From positions 106,796-170,795 of the forward strand of contig NZ_JABFMP010000010.1 in the NCBI RefSeq assembly GCF_013359595.1: a stretch of DNA of 64,000 bases, given 5' to 3'. Shown one piece after another: positions 54,596 through 63,973 of this stretch. The notes below the pieces were generated by a model. It made no database searches. It saw nothing but the letters and a program-made list of their open reading frames with translations, and was not told the DNA's origin. Numbering within the stretch: position 1 is the first letter of the stretch; every line of letters begins with the position of its first letter. The stretch comes from Pseudomonas sp. C1C7 (lineage in GTDB: Bacteria; Pseudomonadota; Gammaproteobacteria; Pseudomonadales; Pseudomonadaceae). A program made the translations under genes and the position numbers.

Positions 54596-55210
54596 ATGAC
54601 GCTCTCACTCGATCTGCTGCTGGGCTTCGCCCTGTTTGCCCTTGTCACCTCGATCACACCCGGTCCGAACAACACCCTGTTGCTGGCATCCGGCGTGAAC
54701 TTCGGCTTTAACCGCACCATCCCTCATATGCTCGGCATTTCCTGCGGCTTCTTCGCGCTGGTCGTGGCGGTCGGTTTCGGACTGGGCGCAGTGTTCCAGA
54801 CTTACCCGGTGCTCTACACCCTGCTGCGTTACGTCGGGGCTGCTTATCTGCTGTACCTGGCCTGGAAGATCGCTCATTCCGGACCGGTGTCCGACAGTCA
54901 GCAGAGTGAAGGCAAACCCATCAGTTACCTGGGTGCCGCCGCCTTTCAATGGGTCAACCCCAAGGCCTGGGTCATGGCCATTGGCGCCATCAGCACTTAC
55001 ACGCCGATGCAGGGCTACTTCACCAACGTCATCGTGATTGCCGCGGTCTTCGCCCTGATCAACCTGCCGAGCGTCGGGCTCTGGGCCGCCTGCGGCACGC
55101 TGTTGCGCAATGTATTGAAGGATCGCCGCTGGTTGCGCGTGTTCAACTGGGGCATGGCGGCGCTGCTGGTGGCGTCGCTGTATCCGATCCTGCACGAGAG
55201 CTTTAGCTGA
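54596..55210 (+). CDS. LysE-family amino acid exporter
   Basis: The 204-residue membrane protein has about six helices and the LysE/RhtB signature TPGPNNTLLLASG near residue 21 and AFQWVNPKAWVMA near 120. LysE proteins export amino acids by proton exchange; which one cannot be told. It is monocistronic; a weak terminator-like stem lies at 55337-55361. Confidence 0.9.
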   Translation: MTLSLDLLLGFALFALVTSITPGPNNTLLLASGVNFGFNRTIPHMLGISCGFFALVVAVGFGLGAVFQTYPVLYTLLRYVGAAYLLYLAWKIAHSGPVSDSQQSEGKPISYLGAAAFQWVNPKAWVMAIGAISTYTPMQGYFTNVIVIAAVFALINLPSVGLWAACGTLLRNVLKDRRWLRVFNWGMAALLVASLYPILHESFS

Positions 55211-55336
55211 CTCGCCGCTTCTTCCGGTTGCCCGATGCCTGTAAGCTGGCTTTTCAGGAGCGTACCTACGCACTTTTAATGAAGTTGGACTTCTTAAACG
55301 GCATCCGATCAGGTATTGGTAGCGTTCTGAATCCGC

Positions 55337-55361
55337 AACGCAGCTCACAAGGCTGCGTTTT
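55337..55361 (+). terminator. Weak terminator-like hairpin after lysE-type gene
   Basis: AACGCAGC and GCTGCGTT form an eight-base stem with a seven-base loop, followed by only TTTT. It may end the exporter transcript before the desulfurase gene. Confidence 0.4.
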
Positions 55362-55414
55362 GGCGTTTGCAGTCACGAGCCTCCTGACCCCGGAACACGC
55401 TCTGCGAGTCATAT

Positions 55415-56572
55415 ATGAATAAACGTCCGTTGTATTTCGACTACGCCGCCACCACGCCGGTGGATGAGCGAGTCATCAAGGTCATGATCGAGTGTCTGGG
55501 CTTCAACGGCAATTTCGGCAATCCGGCCTCCAGCTCCCACGCATTCGGCCAGCAGGCCCGGCAGTCGGTCGAGCTGGCGCGGCGGCAAGTCGCCGAACTG
55601 GTGGGCGCTACGCCCGAGCAGATCGTCTGGACCAGCGGCGCCACCGAATCCAACAACCTCGCCCTCAAGGGTGTCGCCCAGGCCCGCGGCGCAGCCGACG
55701 GCCACATCATCACCAGCCAGATCGAACACAAGGCCATCCTCGATACCGCCCGGCAATTGCAGCAAGCCGGTGTTGCGGTGACCTATCTGGTCCCGGACGC
55801 CGATGGCCTGATCACCCCGCAAGCGGTCAGCGAGGCGATGCGCGAGGACACCTTCCTGGTGTCGCTGATGCTGGTCAACAACGAACTGGGTACGGTCAAC
55901 GACATTCCGGCCATCGGCCAGGTGGTGCGTGAGCGGCAGGCGCTGTTCCATGTCGACGCGGCCCAGGGTGCCGGCAAGGTGGCGATCGATCTGGCCGAAT
56001 GGCCGGTGGACCTGATGTCCTTCTCCGCGCACAAACTCTACGGCCCCAAGGGTATCGGCGCGCTGTATGTCGGCCCGCGGGCGCAGCAGCGCGTGCTGGC
56101 GCAGATCCACGGCGGAGGCCACGAAGGCGGCTTGCGCTCCGGCACCCTGGCGACCCATCAGATTGTGGCCATGGGCGAGGCGTTCGCCCTGGCATCGGCG
56201 GCATTCGCTGAAGAAAAGACGCGGATCGTCGTGCTGCGCGAGCGTCTGCTCGACCAATTGCTCGGCATGCCGGGCGTGCGTTTGAATGGCAGCCCCGAGC
56301 AACGCATCCCCCACACCCTGAGCCTGACGTTCAGCGAAGGCGAATTCAATTCGACAGCTTTGCTGGCTTCGATCGCGTTCTCCGCGACCTCGGCCTGCAA
56401 TTCGGCGAGCAATACGCCTTCCCACGTGTTGCTGGCTTTGGGGCATGACGCCCGCTCGGCCGGTCGCACCATCCGCCTCAGCCTGGGACGGTTCACCACC
56501 GAGCAGGACATCGACCAGGCGGCACAACTGATTAAAGCGGCCTGCGCCAGTGCTCCGGCATTCTGGCAGTAG
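55415..56572 (+). CDS. Cysteine desulfurase (NifS/IscS family)
   Basis: The 385-residue PLP enzyme removes sulfur from cysteine to form a persulfide. It has the PLP lysine K207 in FSAHKLYGPKG, the stacking histidine H105 in QIEHKAIL and the catalytic cysteine C328 in SACNSAS, in a loop of IscS type. It is not next to iscU/iscA/hscBA, so it is probably an extra paralogue outside the main Fe-S operon, possibly serving other sulfur transfer. The start has no strong ribosome site. Confidence 0.92.
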   Translation: MNKRPLYFDYAATTPVDERVIKVMIECLGFNGNFGNPASSSHAFGQQARQSVELARRQVAELVGATPEQIVWTSGATESNNLALKGVAQARGAADGHIITSQIEHKAILDTARQLQQAGVAVTYLVPDADGLITPQAVSEAMREDTFLVSLMLVNNELGTVNDIPAIGQVVRERQALFHVDAAQGAGKVAIDLAEWPVDLMSFSAHKLYGPKGIGALYVGPRAQQRVLAQIHGGGHEGGLRSGTLATHQIVAMGEAFALASAAFAEEKTRIVVLRERLLDQLLGMPGVRLNGSPEQRIPHTLSLTFSEGEFNSTALLASIAFSATSACNSASNTPSHVLLALGHDARSAGRTIRLSLGRFTTEQDIDQAAQLIKAACASAPAFWQ

Positions 56573-56634
56573 GCCATAAAGGCCGACGTTGATCGGCTTT
56601 AAACAACAATGATGAGTGGTTAGCAGGAGTTACG

Positions 56635-58443
56635 ATGAGTACGCAGTCTTCGATCAATGGATCGGTGCCCCAGCGCCTGGCGCAAACCCGTGAGCTGATG
56701 AGCCGGGAGGGCATTCACGCGCTTCTGGTGCCGTCGGCCGACCCGCACCTGTCCGAATACCTGCCGGGCTACTGGCAAGGGCGCCAGTGGTTGTCGGGCT
56801 TCCATGGCTCGGTCGGCACGCTGATCGTGACCCCTGATTTCGCCGGTGTCTGGGCCGACAGCCGTTACTGGGAGCAGGCGACCAAGGAACTCAAGGGCAG
56901 CGGCATCGAGCTGGTCAAGCTGCAGCCGGGTCAACCGAGCCCGCTGGACTGGCTGGCCGAGCAGACCCCCGAAGGCGGCGTGGTCGCGGTCGATGGTGCG
57001 GTGATGGCCGTGGCTTCGGCGCGTACCCTGGGCAGCAAGCTGGAGGAGCGCGGCGCGCGTCTGCGTACCGACATCGACCTGCTGAGCGAAGTCTGGAGCG
57101 ATCGCCCGACGCTGCCGAACGCGCCGCTCTATCAGCACAAGGCGCCGCAGGCCACCGTCAGCCGTGGCGAAAAGCTCGCCAAGTTGCGCGAAACCCTGCA
57201 GACAAAGGGGGCCGACTGGCACTTCATTGCCACCCTCGACGACATCGCCTGGCTGTTCAACCTGCGCGGTGGCGACGTGTCGTTCAACCCGGTGTTCGTG
57301 TCCTTCGCCTTGATCAGCCAGCAGCAGGCCACCCTGTTCGTGGCGCTGAGCAAGGTCGATGCCGAGCTGCGTGCGGCTCTGGAAAAGGACGGCGTGACAC
57401 TGCGTGATTACAGCGAAGTGGCCGCGGCACTGGCTGCGGTGCCAGGTGGAGCCAGTCTGCTGGTCGATCCGGCCCGTGTGACGGCTGGCCTGCTGGGCAA
57501 CCTCGATAGCGGCGTGAAACTGGTCGAGGGCCTGAACCCGACCACCCTGGCCAAGTCGCAGAAGAGCCTGGCTGATGCCGAGCACATTCGTCAGGCCATG
57601 GAGCAGGACGGCGCGGCACTCTGTGAGTTCTTCACCTGGCTCGACTCGGCGATGGGCAATGAGCGCATCACCGAGCTGACCATCGACGAAAAACTCACCG
57701 CCGCACGCGAGCGTCGCCCGGATTACGTGTCGCTGAGCTTCAACACCATCGCCGCGTACAACGCCAACGGCGCCATGCCGCACTACCACGCCACCGAGGA
57801 AGAACACGCGGTGATCGAGGGTGACGGCCTGTTGCTGATCGACTCCGGCGGCCAGTACCTGGGCGGCACCACTGACATCACGCGGATGGTGGCGGTGGGT
57901 ACGCCGACCGAAGAGCAGAAGCGCGATTGCACTCGCGTGCTCAAGGGCGTGATTGCCCTGTCCCGTGCGCGGTTCCCCAAAGGCATCCTGTCGCCGCTGC
58001 TCGACGCCATCGCCCGTGCGCCGATCTGGGCAGAGAACGTCGACTATGGTCACGGCACCGGTCACGGCGTTGGCTACTTCCTCAACGTTCACGAAGGTCC
58101 GCAAGTGATCGCCTATCAGGCCGCGCCCGCACCGCAAACCGCGATGCAGCCGGGCATGATCACCTCCATCGAGCCGGGCACCTACCGTCCGGGCCGTTGG
58201 GGCGTGCGTATCGAGAACCTGGCGATGAACCGCGAGGCGGGCAGCAGCGAGTTCGGCGAGTTCCTGGAATTCGAAACCCTGACCCTGTGCCCGATCGACA
58301 CCCGTTGCCTGATTCCGTCGCTGCTCAGCGAAGAGGAAAAGCAATGGTTCAACGCGTACCACGCCGAAGTGCGCGCGCGCTTGAGCCCGTTGCTCGACGG
58401 CGCGGCGCTGGAGTGGTTGAACACTCGCACCGCAGCTATTTGA
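56635..58443 (+). CDS. Xaa-Pro aminopeptidase, long three-domain form (M24B)
   Basis: The 602-residue metallopeptidase removes an N-terminal residue before proline. It has two N-terminal creatinase-like domains and a C-terminal pita-bread catalytic domain with metal ligands in LLIDSGGQYLGGTTDITR, the GHGTGHGVGYFLNVHEGP segment and the two late glutamates (SIEPGTY, LEFETLTL). The length is that of the eukaryotic-like cytosolic APP1 type, longer than E. coli PepP (441). AGGAG precedes the ATG. The 3' end overlaps the LysR gene by eight bases. Confidence 0.92.
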   Translation: MSTQSSINGSVPQRLAQTRELMSREGIHALLVPSADPHLSEYLPGYWQGRQWLSGFHGSVGTLIVTPDFAGVWADSRYWEQATKELKGSGIELVKLQPGQPSPLDWLAEQTPEGGVVAVDGAVMAVASARTLGSKLEERGARLRTDIDLLSEVWSDRPTLPNAPLYQHKAPQATVSRGEKLAKLRETLQTKGADWHFIATLDDIAWLFNLRGGDVSFNPVFVSFALISQQQATLFVALSKVDAELRAALEKDGVTLRDYSEVAAALAAVPGGASLLVDPARVTAGLLGNLDSGVKLVEGLNPTTLAKSQKSLADAEHIRQAMEQDGAALCEFFTWLDSAMGNERITELTIDEKLTAARERRPDYVSLSFNTIAAYNANGAMPHYHATEEEHAVIEGDGLLLIDSGGQYLGGTTDITRMVAVGTPTEEQKRDCTRVLKGVIALSRARFPKGILSPLLDAIARAPIWAENVDYGHGTGHGVGYFLNVHEGPQVIAYQAAPAPQTAMQPGMITSIEPGTYRPGRWGVRIENLAMNREAGSSEFGEFLEFETLTLCPIDTRCLIPSLLSEEEKQWFNAYHAEVRARLSPLLDGAALEWLNTRTAAI

Positions 58444-59332
58444 TCGCTTGCAGTTCAGGCGCTGACTCCAGCGCCTGGCTCATGTAATCGACAAAGGCCC
58501 TGACCCTGGCGGATTGGCGACGATTCGCCGGGGACACGGCATAGATCGGCAGGGATTGCGCAACGTAGTCCTGCAGGATCGCAATCACTCTTCCCGCCTT
58601 CAGGTCCTCGCTGAACAACCACACCGGCGACAGCGATATTCCCAAACCTCCCAGGACCATCTCGCGAATCGCTTCGGAGTTGTTGCTTTGTGCGTTGCCC
58701 TTGATCCGAACTTCGTGGCCTTCGTACGTCCATAGATTCTGGGTGCTGAGCAGGTTGAACAGCAGGCAGTTGTGCTGGCTGAGTTCTTCAGGGGTTTGCG
58801 GCTGGCCGTGTTGTTTCAGGTATTGCGGTGCCGCGACGGTAACCCGGTGGGTGGTGCCGACATGACGGGCAATCAGGCCGCTGTCGTTCAGCGCGCCGAT
58901 GCGGAAGGTGACGTCCAGGCCTTCGCTGACCAGATCCTGATTCTGATCGCTCAGTTGCAGGTCGATCTGCACGTTTGGATTTTGCTTGAGGAATTGCGCC
59001 AGGCGCGGGGCAATCTGCAAGCGCCCGAAGCTGACGGATGAGCCGACTCGCAGCGGTCCGGCGATGGACTCCCGGCCGGACTGGAAACTGTGCTCGGCGG
59101 CGTCCACCGCGGCAAGGATCTGCCGGCATTCGCTGTAATAGCGCTGGCCTTCATCGGTGAGGGACAGCTTGCGGGTGCTGCGGGCGATCAGCTTTCCGCC
59201 GAGCTGCGTTTCCAGCGCACGCAGCACTTTGCTGATGGTCGGCTGGCTGGTCTGCAGTTCCCGGGCGACGGCGGAAAAGCTGCCGCGTTCGACCACGCGC
59301 ACGAAAATGGCCATTGCGTTGAGTTTATCCAC
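58436..59332 (-). CDS. LysR-family transcriptional regulator
   Basis: The 298-residue regulator has the LysR helix-turn-helix in its first 60 residues (LNAMAIFVRVVERGSFSAVA, TSQPTISKVLRALE) and a substrate-binding effector domain. It belongs to the large DsdC/AaeR-like group that often controls a divergent gene; here the divergent neighbour is a quinone-oxidoreductase-like gene 116 bases away. I chose the GTG at 59332, which has GGGAG six bases upstream; the ATG at 59344 is less well placed. Confidence 0.88.
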   Translation of the reverse strand: MDKLNAMAIFVRVVERGSFSAVARELQTSQPTISKVLRALETQLGGKLIARSTRKLSLTDEGQRYYSECRQILAAVDAAEHSFQSGRESIAGPLRVGSSVSFGRLQIAPRLAQFLKQNPNVQIDLQLSDQNQDLVSEGLDVTFRIGALNDSGLIARHVGTTHRVTVAAPQYLKQHGQPQTPEELSQHNCLLFNLLSTQNLWTYEGHEVRIKGNAQSNNSEAIREMVLGGLGISLSPVWLFSEDLKAGRVIAILQDYVAQSLPIYAVSPANRRQSARVRAFVDYMSQALESAPELQAIK

Positions 59333-59448
59333 AGCGTCTCCCATTCATGCCAAAAGGGCATGTTCACTATAGCGATATGGCGTCTTATCGGCATGAAACG
59401 GTTGGCGGAAGATCAGTCCGACTTCTTCATCTGACAGGAAATATCGAA

Positions 59449-60447
59449 ATGACTGACTCACTGCAAATGCGTGCGCTGATGGTGGACTCGGCCAATGCAT
59501 CTTTCCGCCTGGCTTCCATCGATCGTCCGGTGCCCGGGGCAGGTCAGGTGCTGGTAAGGATCACGGCCAGTGGGGTGAACCCGCTGGACGGGAAGATCCG
59601 TGCGGGTCAGGCCGGCCATGCGCGTCAACCGTTGCCGGCGGTGTTGGGCATGGATCTGGCCGGTACCGTGGAAACCGTGGGCGCGGGCGTCAGTGGCTGG
59701 ACCCCGGGGGATGAGGTCTACGCGATGGCTACGGGGATTGGTGGAGCCCAGGGTTCGCTGGCGGAGTACGCGGTGGTCGATGCGCGGTTGCTGGCTCGCA
59801 AGCCGAGCAATCTGAGCATGCGTGAAGCGGCGGGGTTGCCGCTGGTCTTGATTACCGCGTGGGAAGGGCTGGTCGATCGGGCGCGGGTGCGGGCCGGGCA
59901 AAAAGTGCTGGTTCACGGCGGGGCGGGTGGTGTCGGCCACGTCGCCGTGCAGATCGCTCGCGCTTTCGGTGCCGAGGTGTTCGCCACGGGCTCGGCTCGA
60001 AGCCGGGAGATCATAGAGAGTCTGGGAGCGACCTTTATCGACTATGGCAAATCGTCAGTCGAGGACTACGTGGCTGAACATACGGGCGGGGAGGGCTTCG
60101 ATATCGTTTATGACACCGTGGGCGGCGAAACCCTGGATGCGTCTTTCAGGGCGACGCGGATTTATCACGGTCATGTGGTGAGTTGCCTGGGATGGGGGCA
60201 GCACAGCCTCGCGCCGCTGTCATTTCGCGGAGCGAGCTATTCCGGAGTCTTCACCTTGCTGCCGCTGTTGACCGGTGTGGGGCGTGAGCATCATGGGGAA
60301 ATACTGGGGGAGGCGGCGCGTCTGATCGAGGCCGGCAAGCTCAAACCGATTGTCGACTCGCACCGGTTCACCCTGGAAAGCGCCGAAGCCGCCCATGAGC
60401 TGCTCAAGTCGGGAGCTGCACAAGGGCGGTTGGTCATCGAGATTTAA
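59449..60447 (+). CDS. Quinone-oxidoreductase-like MDR-family dehydrogenase
   Basis: The 332-residue protein is a medium-chain reductase with GroES-like N-terminal domain (GVNPLDGKIRAGQ, GMDLAGTVETVG) and a Rossmann domain with GGAGGVGHVAVQIAR. Zinc-ligand cysteines are missing, so it is of the zinc-free NADPH:quinone or enone reductase type. It is divergent from the LysR gene, which may control it. Its stop overlaps the isomerase gene on the opposite strand by four bases. Confidence 0.9.
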   Translation: MTDSLQMRALMVDSANASFRLASIDRPVPGAGQVLVRITASGVNPLDGKIRAGQAGHARQPLPAVLGMDLAGTVETVGAGVSGWTPGDEVYAMATGIGGAQGSLAEYAVVDARLLARKPSNLSMREAAGLPLVLITAWEGLVDRARVRAGQKVLVHGGAGGVGHVAVQIARAFGAEVFATGSARSREIIESLGATFIDYGKSSVEDYVAEHTGGEGFDIVYDTVGGETLDASFRATRIYHGHVVSCLGWGQHSLAPLSFRGASYSGVFTLLPLLTGVGREHHGEILGEAARLIEAGKLKPIVDSHRFTLESAEAAHELLKSGAAQGRLVIEI

Positions 60448-61034
60448 CTCAGGGCCTGTTGAACGAACTCCAGGCGGTCCTGACCGAAGAACATCTCGTC
60501 ATCGACAAACATGGTGGGGGCACCGAAAACGCCGCGTTGTACGGCTTTTTCGGTGTTGTCCTTGAGCGCGGCCTTGATCTCCTCATCGGCCGTCAGGGTC
60601 AATATTTCATGGGGGTCGAAACCGTTGCGGGTCAGCACGGCCGCCACGGTTGCCGGGTCATCCAGGCTTTGACCCTCAACCCACAGGGCCTTGAACAGGC
60701 AATCGATGAATGCGGCAAAACGCTCGGGATGGCGCAGCTGGATACCGGTGACGGCGCGCATCAGCATCAGGGTGTTGATCGGGAAGTGCGGGCTGTACTT
60801 CAGCGTCACGCCATAGCGCCTGGCATACCGGTCGAGGTCCTGAAACATGTAGCGACCCTTGGCCGGGATGGTCGCCGGGGAGGCGTTGCCGGTCGCTTTG
60901 AATACACCGCCGAGCAGAATCGGGATGAAGACCAGCTGACTGTCGGTTTGCTCGCAGATTTTCGGCAGCTGGGTGTACGCCAGGTAGGTCGCGGGGCTGC
61001 CCAGGTCGAAATAGAACTCCACTGTTTTGCTCAT
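60444..61034 (-). CDS. 2-hydroxychromene-2-carboxylate isomerase-like DsbA-fold protein
   Basis: The 196-residue protein has the kappa-class GST/HCCA isomerase layout: FYFDLGSPATYLAY at the start with the catalytic-type serine S13, a helical insert, and GVFGAPTMFVDDEMFFGQDRLEF at the end. Such enzymes use glutathione to isomerise aromatic breakdown intermediates. It follows the SDR gene by 50 bases and is probably in the same TetR-controlled unit. The substrate is unknown. Confidence 0.87.
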   Translation of the reverse strand: MSKTVEFYFDLGSPATYLAYTQLPKICEQTDSQLVFIPILLGGVFKATGNASPATIPAKGRYMFQDLDRYARRYGVTLKYSPHFPINTLMLMRAVTGIQLRHPERFAAFIDCLFKALWVEGQSLDDPATVAAVLTRNGFDPHEILTLTADEEIKAALKDNTEKAVQRGVFGAPTMFVDDEMFFGQDRLEFVQQALS

Positions 61035-61084
61035 GGTCGATGCGCTCTGTTTATTGTTAGCTGTTTATTGTTGTAGAGGAGGGC

Positions 61085-61813
61085 TTACCAGCGTTCATTC
61101 CAGGGGCGCAGATCCAGTTCGAACGTCCAGGCGTCACGGGGCTGGTTGTGCAGGTACCAGTAGTTCTCGGCTATGTGTTCAGGGTTGAGAATGCCGTCCT
61201 GATCCTTGGTCGCGTATTTTTCGGGAAAGGATTCGCGGATGAAGTCGGTATCGATGGCTCCGTCGACGATGACGTGCGCAACGTGAATGTTCATCGGCCC
61301 CAATTCACGGGCCATGCTTTGCGCCAAGGCCCGGATGCCGTGTTTGGCGCCGGCGAACGCGGCGAAACCGGCAGCTCCCCGCATGCCGGCGGTTGCGCCG
61401 GTAAACAGGATCGTTCCACGTTGGCGCCGCGCCATGCGGATGGCCACTTCACGGGCATTGAGAAAACCCGAGAAGCAGGCCATTTCCCAGATCTTGAAAT
61501 ACTTGCGGGCGGTTTCTTCGAGGATACTGCAGGGCACGTTCGCGCCGATGTTGAAGACGAATGCTTCGATGGGCCCAAACTCGCTTTCAATCTGCTCGAT
61601 CAGGGCGACGACCTCTTCTTCCTTGCGGGCATCGCAGGCAAACCCGTGCGCCTGGCCGCCACTGGCGCGGATGGTGTCGACCAGTGGCTGTAACTTGTCC
61701 GCGCTTCGACGGGTGACGCAGGCGACAAATCCTTCCCTCGCAAAGCGTTTGGCAATGGCGCCGCCGGTGGCATCACCAGCGCCGACGACCAGTACGACCT
61801 TCTTGTTATTCAT
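61085..61813 (-). CDS. SDR-family protein lacking the catalytic tyrosine
   Basis: The 242-residue protein has the Rossmann start VVLVVGAGDATGGAIAKRF but the YxxxK motif reads FAGAK (153-157), so the catalytic tyrosine is phenylalanine; the NNAG motif is also altered (NIGANV at 88-93). It may be a reductase with a different proton donor or a non-enzymatic binder. It is divergent from a TetR gene with two palindromes between them and is followed by the HCCA isomerase gene. Confidence 0.87.
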   Translation of the reverse strand: MNNKKVVLVVGAGDATGGAIAKRFAREGFVACVTRRSADKLQPLVDTIRASGGQAHGFACDARKEEEVVALIEQIESEFGPIEAFVFNIGANVPCSILEETARKYFKIWEMACFSGFLNAREVAIRMARRQRGTILFTGATAGMRGAAGFAAFAGAKHGIRALAQSMARELGPMNIHVAHVIVDGAIDTDFIRESFPEKYATKDQDGILNPEHIAENYWYLHNQPRDAWTFELDLRPWNERW

Positions 61814-61831
61814 GGGCAGATCCCTTTGGTA

Positions 61832-61856
61832 AACGATCGTTAACTAAACGAACGTT
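61832..61856. promoter_or_regulatory. Twin palindromic operator between SDR and TetR genes
   Basis: AACGATCGTT at 61832-61841 and AACGAACGTT at 61847-61856 are spaced 15 bases apart, in the 92-base divergent spacer, where the TetR regulator would be expected to bind. Confidence 0.75.
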
Positions 61857-61905
61857 ATGCTACGATCCGCGCAGCGTCAAGGTGGCCAATTCTGAGGGAA
61901 GGGCA

Positions 61906-62466
61906 ATGCGATACTCGGTCAATCACAAGCTGGAAACCCGGGAAAAGCTGCTGCACAGCAGCGCTGTGTCCGCCAAGAAGTCCGGTTTTTCCACGGTGGG
62001 TGTCGACGGCTTGATGAAGGCGATCGGCTTGAGTGGTGGCGCGTTCTACAGCCATTTCTCGTCCAAGGACGAGTTGTTCGCTTCAATCGTCGAACGTGAA
62101 TTGCGGCAGAGTCTGGAGCGATTGGGAGCTGATCGGGATCGCGCAAAGCTTGAGCGCTGCCTGAAGCGTTATCTCAGCATGTCCCATGTCGAGCATCCGG
62201 AAAGCGGCTGCGCCTTGCCCGCACTGGGCGCCGAGATCGCCCGCTCCGATGAGGCGATTCGTCAGCAGGCGGAGCACTGGATTTGTCAGTTGCAGGAAAG
62301 TTGGGCGCAGGTTCTGGAGAGCGACAGTCTGGCCTGGGCCGTCCTGTCGCAATGCATCGGAGCGTTGGTGGTGGCACGGATGCTTGCCACGCCAGAGCTT
62401 CAGCAACGGGTGCTGAAGTCCAGTTACGATGAGATCGGTCGCCAGATTGCAGATCCGAACGCCTGA
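61906..62466 (+). CDS. TetR-family regulator
   Basis: The 186-residue regulator has the TetR helix-turn-helix near residues 15-55 (REKLLHSSAVSAKKSGFSTV, IGLSGGAFYSHFSSKDELFA) and a C-terminal ligand domain of the AcrR/NemR-like size. It probably represses the divergent SDR-isomerase genes through the twin palindrome. The ATG at 61906 follows GAGGGAAGGG; a GTG at 61882 is also in frame. Confidence 0.88.
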   Translation: MRYSVNHKLETREKLLHSSAVSAKKSGFSTVGVDGLMKAIGLSGGAFYSHFSSKDELFASIVERELRQSLERLGADRDRAKLERCLKRYLSMSHVEHPESGCALPALGAEIARSDEAIRQQAEHWICQLQESWAQVLESDSLAWAVLSQCIGALVVARMLATPELQQRVLKSSYDEIGRQIADPNA

Positions 62467-62476
62467 CGGCCTCACA

Positions 62477-62758
62477 TCATTTGCAGATGACGATCATGCT
62501 GCGGCTGGTGTAGCCCGCCGGGTTGAGACCGAAGGGGTAATCTCCCGGCTCCTCCACCGCATCACCTGACTTGGCGATGACCTTGTATCCTTTGGGAGCG
62601 CACGAATTGGCGGCACTGCTGTAGCACTGGTCCCAGGAGGACGAGAGGCCCGAGCAGTTGATGTGTAGCCCTTTCTTGCCGTGTTTGATCTGGGTCTTCG
62701 TGGTCGCCGCACAGCCCGCAACTGCAAGTACGGCGATCAGTATCAAAATTCGTTTCAT
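62477..62758 (-). CDS. Small lipoprotein of unknown function
   Basis: The 93-residue precursor has a lipoprotein signal (MKRILILIAVLAVAGC) with lipobox VAGC at 13-16 and a mature part with four cysteines (INCSGL, WDQCYSSAANSC, IVICK). The pattern NCSGLSSSWDQCY is seen in small pseudomonad lipoproteins I cannot name. AAGGAAAG precedes the ATG. Function unknown. Confidence 0.78.
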   Translation of the reverse strand: MKRILILIAVLAVAGCAATTKTQIKHGKKGLHINCSGLSSSWDQCYSSAANSCAPKGYKVIAKSGDAVEEPGDYPFGLNPAGYTSRSMIVICK

Positions 62759-62925
62759 TGCTTTCCTTGGTGCATTCCGGATCTGACGCCCGGTCTCGCA
62801 GTAATCGCTTTTCGTATGAAGCGTTCTGATATCCCTATCCTGAAAAGTCCATGTCTGACACTGGGTTGCGGGCCTAAACATGGCCTAAATGAACGGTAAA
62901 TACCAGCACCGCTTCACATCTTGCG

Positions 62926-63813
62926 TTAATCCGCCGCAATGGCGGGCTTCGCGGCACTGCCCATGGTCATGGTTGCGCCGACGGAAGCCAGGATGATGCA
63001 CAGGATAGCCATCCACTGTGACAGCGAGAGGTATTCGTGAAGGAACAGCAAACCTGACAGCGCGCCAAAGGCTGGCTCGATGCTCATCAGGGTGCCGAAG
63101 GTTCTGGCCGGTATGCGGGTGAGGGCGACCATCTCCAGTGTATAAGGAAGGGCCGTGGACAGGACTGCGACACCGAGGGCGACCGGGAGCAGGGATGGCG
63201 TCAGCAGTGCGCTGCCGGCGTGGACAATGCCGATGGGAGCGACGAAGAGCGCGGCAATCATCACGCCCAGCGCGGCGGTCTGAACGCCATGATCGGCACC
63301 GGCTTTCTGACCGAAAAGAATGTACAACGCCCAGCAAACTCCTGCGCCCAGTGCGTATCCCGCGCCCAGTGGATCGATGGCTGCCGTTGTCGCGCCTGTC
63401 GGGATCAGTAGCAGCAGGCCGACAGCCGCCAGGGCAATCCATAGAAAGTCGATTGCCCTGCGGGATGCGTAGATGGCGACGGCCAGGGGGCCAGTGAACT
63501 CCAGGGCTACGGCGATACCCAGGGGGATTGTTTGCAGGGACATATAGAAGAGGAAGTTCATTCCCCCCAGTGCCATCCCGTAGACGATGACCGTGCGCAG
63601 TGACTTGGCGGTTAGCTTGGCTCGCCACGGTCGCAGTATCAGCAGCATGATCACGCTGGCAAAGATCAGGCGCAGGGTGGTTGTGCCCTGGGCGCCGATC
63701 ACCGGGAACATGCTTTTGGCCAGGGAGGCACCGGACTGGATCGACGCCATGGCTATTAATAGCAGGCCTACCGAAAACAGGGTCGAGGCAAGGCTGCGAG
63801 GCTGATCATTCAT
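62926..63813 (-). CDS. rhtA: RhtA-type threonine/homoserine exporter (EamA family)
   Basis: The 295-residue membrane protein has ten predicted helices in two EamA repeats. The segment MFPVIGAQGTTTLRLIFASV and the second-half FGTLMSIEPAFGALSG fit RhtA, which exports threonine, homoserine and related amino acids. It is a single gene; the 167 bases downstream to the lipoprotein show no clear terminator. Confidence 0.87.
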   Translation of the reverse strand: MNDQPRSLASTLFSVGLLLIAMASIQSGASLAKSMFPVIGAQGTTTLRLIFASVIMLLILRPWRAKLTAKSLRTVIVYGMALGGMNFLFYMSLQTIPLGIAVALEFTGPLAVAIYASRRAIDFLWIALAAVGLLLLIPTGATTAAIDPLGAGYALGAGVCWALYILFGQKAGADHGVQTAALGVMIAALFVAPIGIVHAGSALLTPSLLPVALGVAVLSTALPYTLEMVALTRIPARTFGTLMSIEPAFGALSGLLFLHEYLSLSQWMAILCIILASVGATMTMGSAAKPAIAAD

Positions 63814-63945
63814 TGAGAGGCATCGTCCAAAGTAGAGTGCTTGGTATATTAGTCTTGATTTTGTGCAATATACTGCGCAATCACTGCGGCGCGTCTATAT
63901 ATGGCGGCTAATTTGTGTTTGTTGATAGAAAGTTCAAATCAGTGC

Positions 63946-63973
63946 TTGACGGCAGATTTCAGATCTCTATAAT
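63946..63973 (+). promoter_or_regulatory. Strong sigma-70 promoter of a gene beyond the window, stable-RNA-like
   Basis: TTGACG at 63946-63951 and a perfect TATAAT at 63968-63973 are 16 bases apart, with an A/T-rich upstream stretch and a GC-rich discriminator (TCGCCCC). This combination is typical of rRNA or tRNA promoters in Pseudomonas. The transcript would start near the window end, so the gene itself is not visible. Confidence 0.7.

Noticed and set aside
55228..55422. 64-codon frame between lysE-type gene and desulfurase
   Set aside because: It spans the terminator-like stem and runs into the desulfurase start; no ribosome site.
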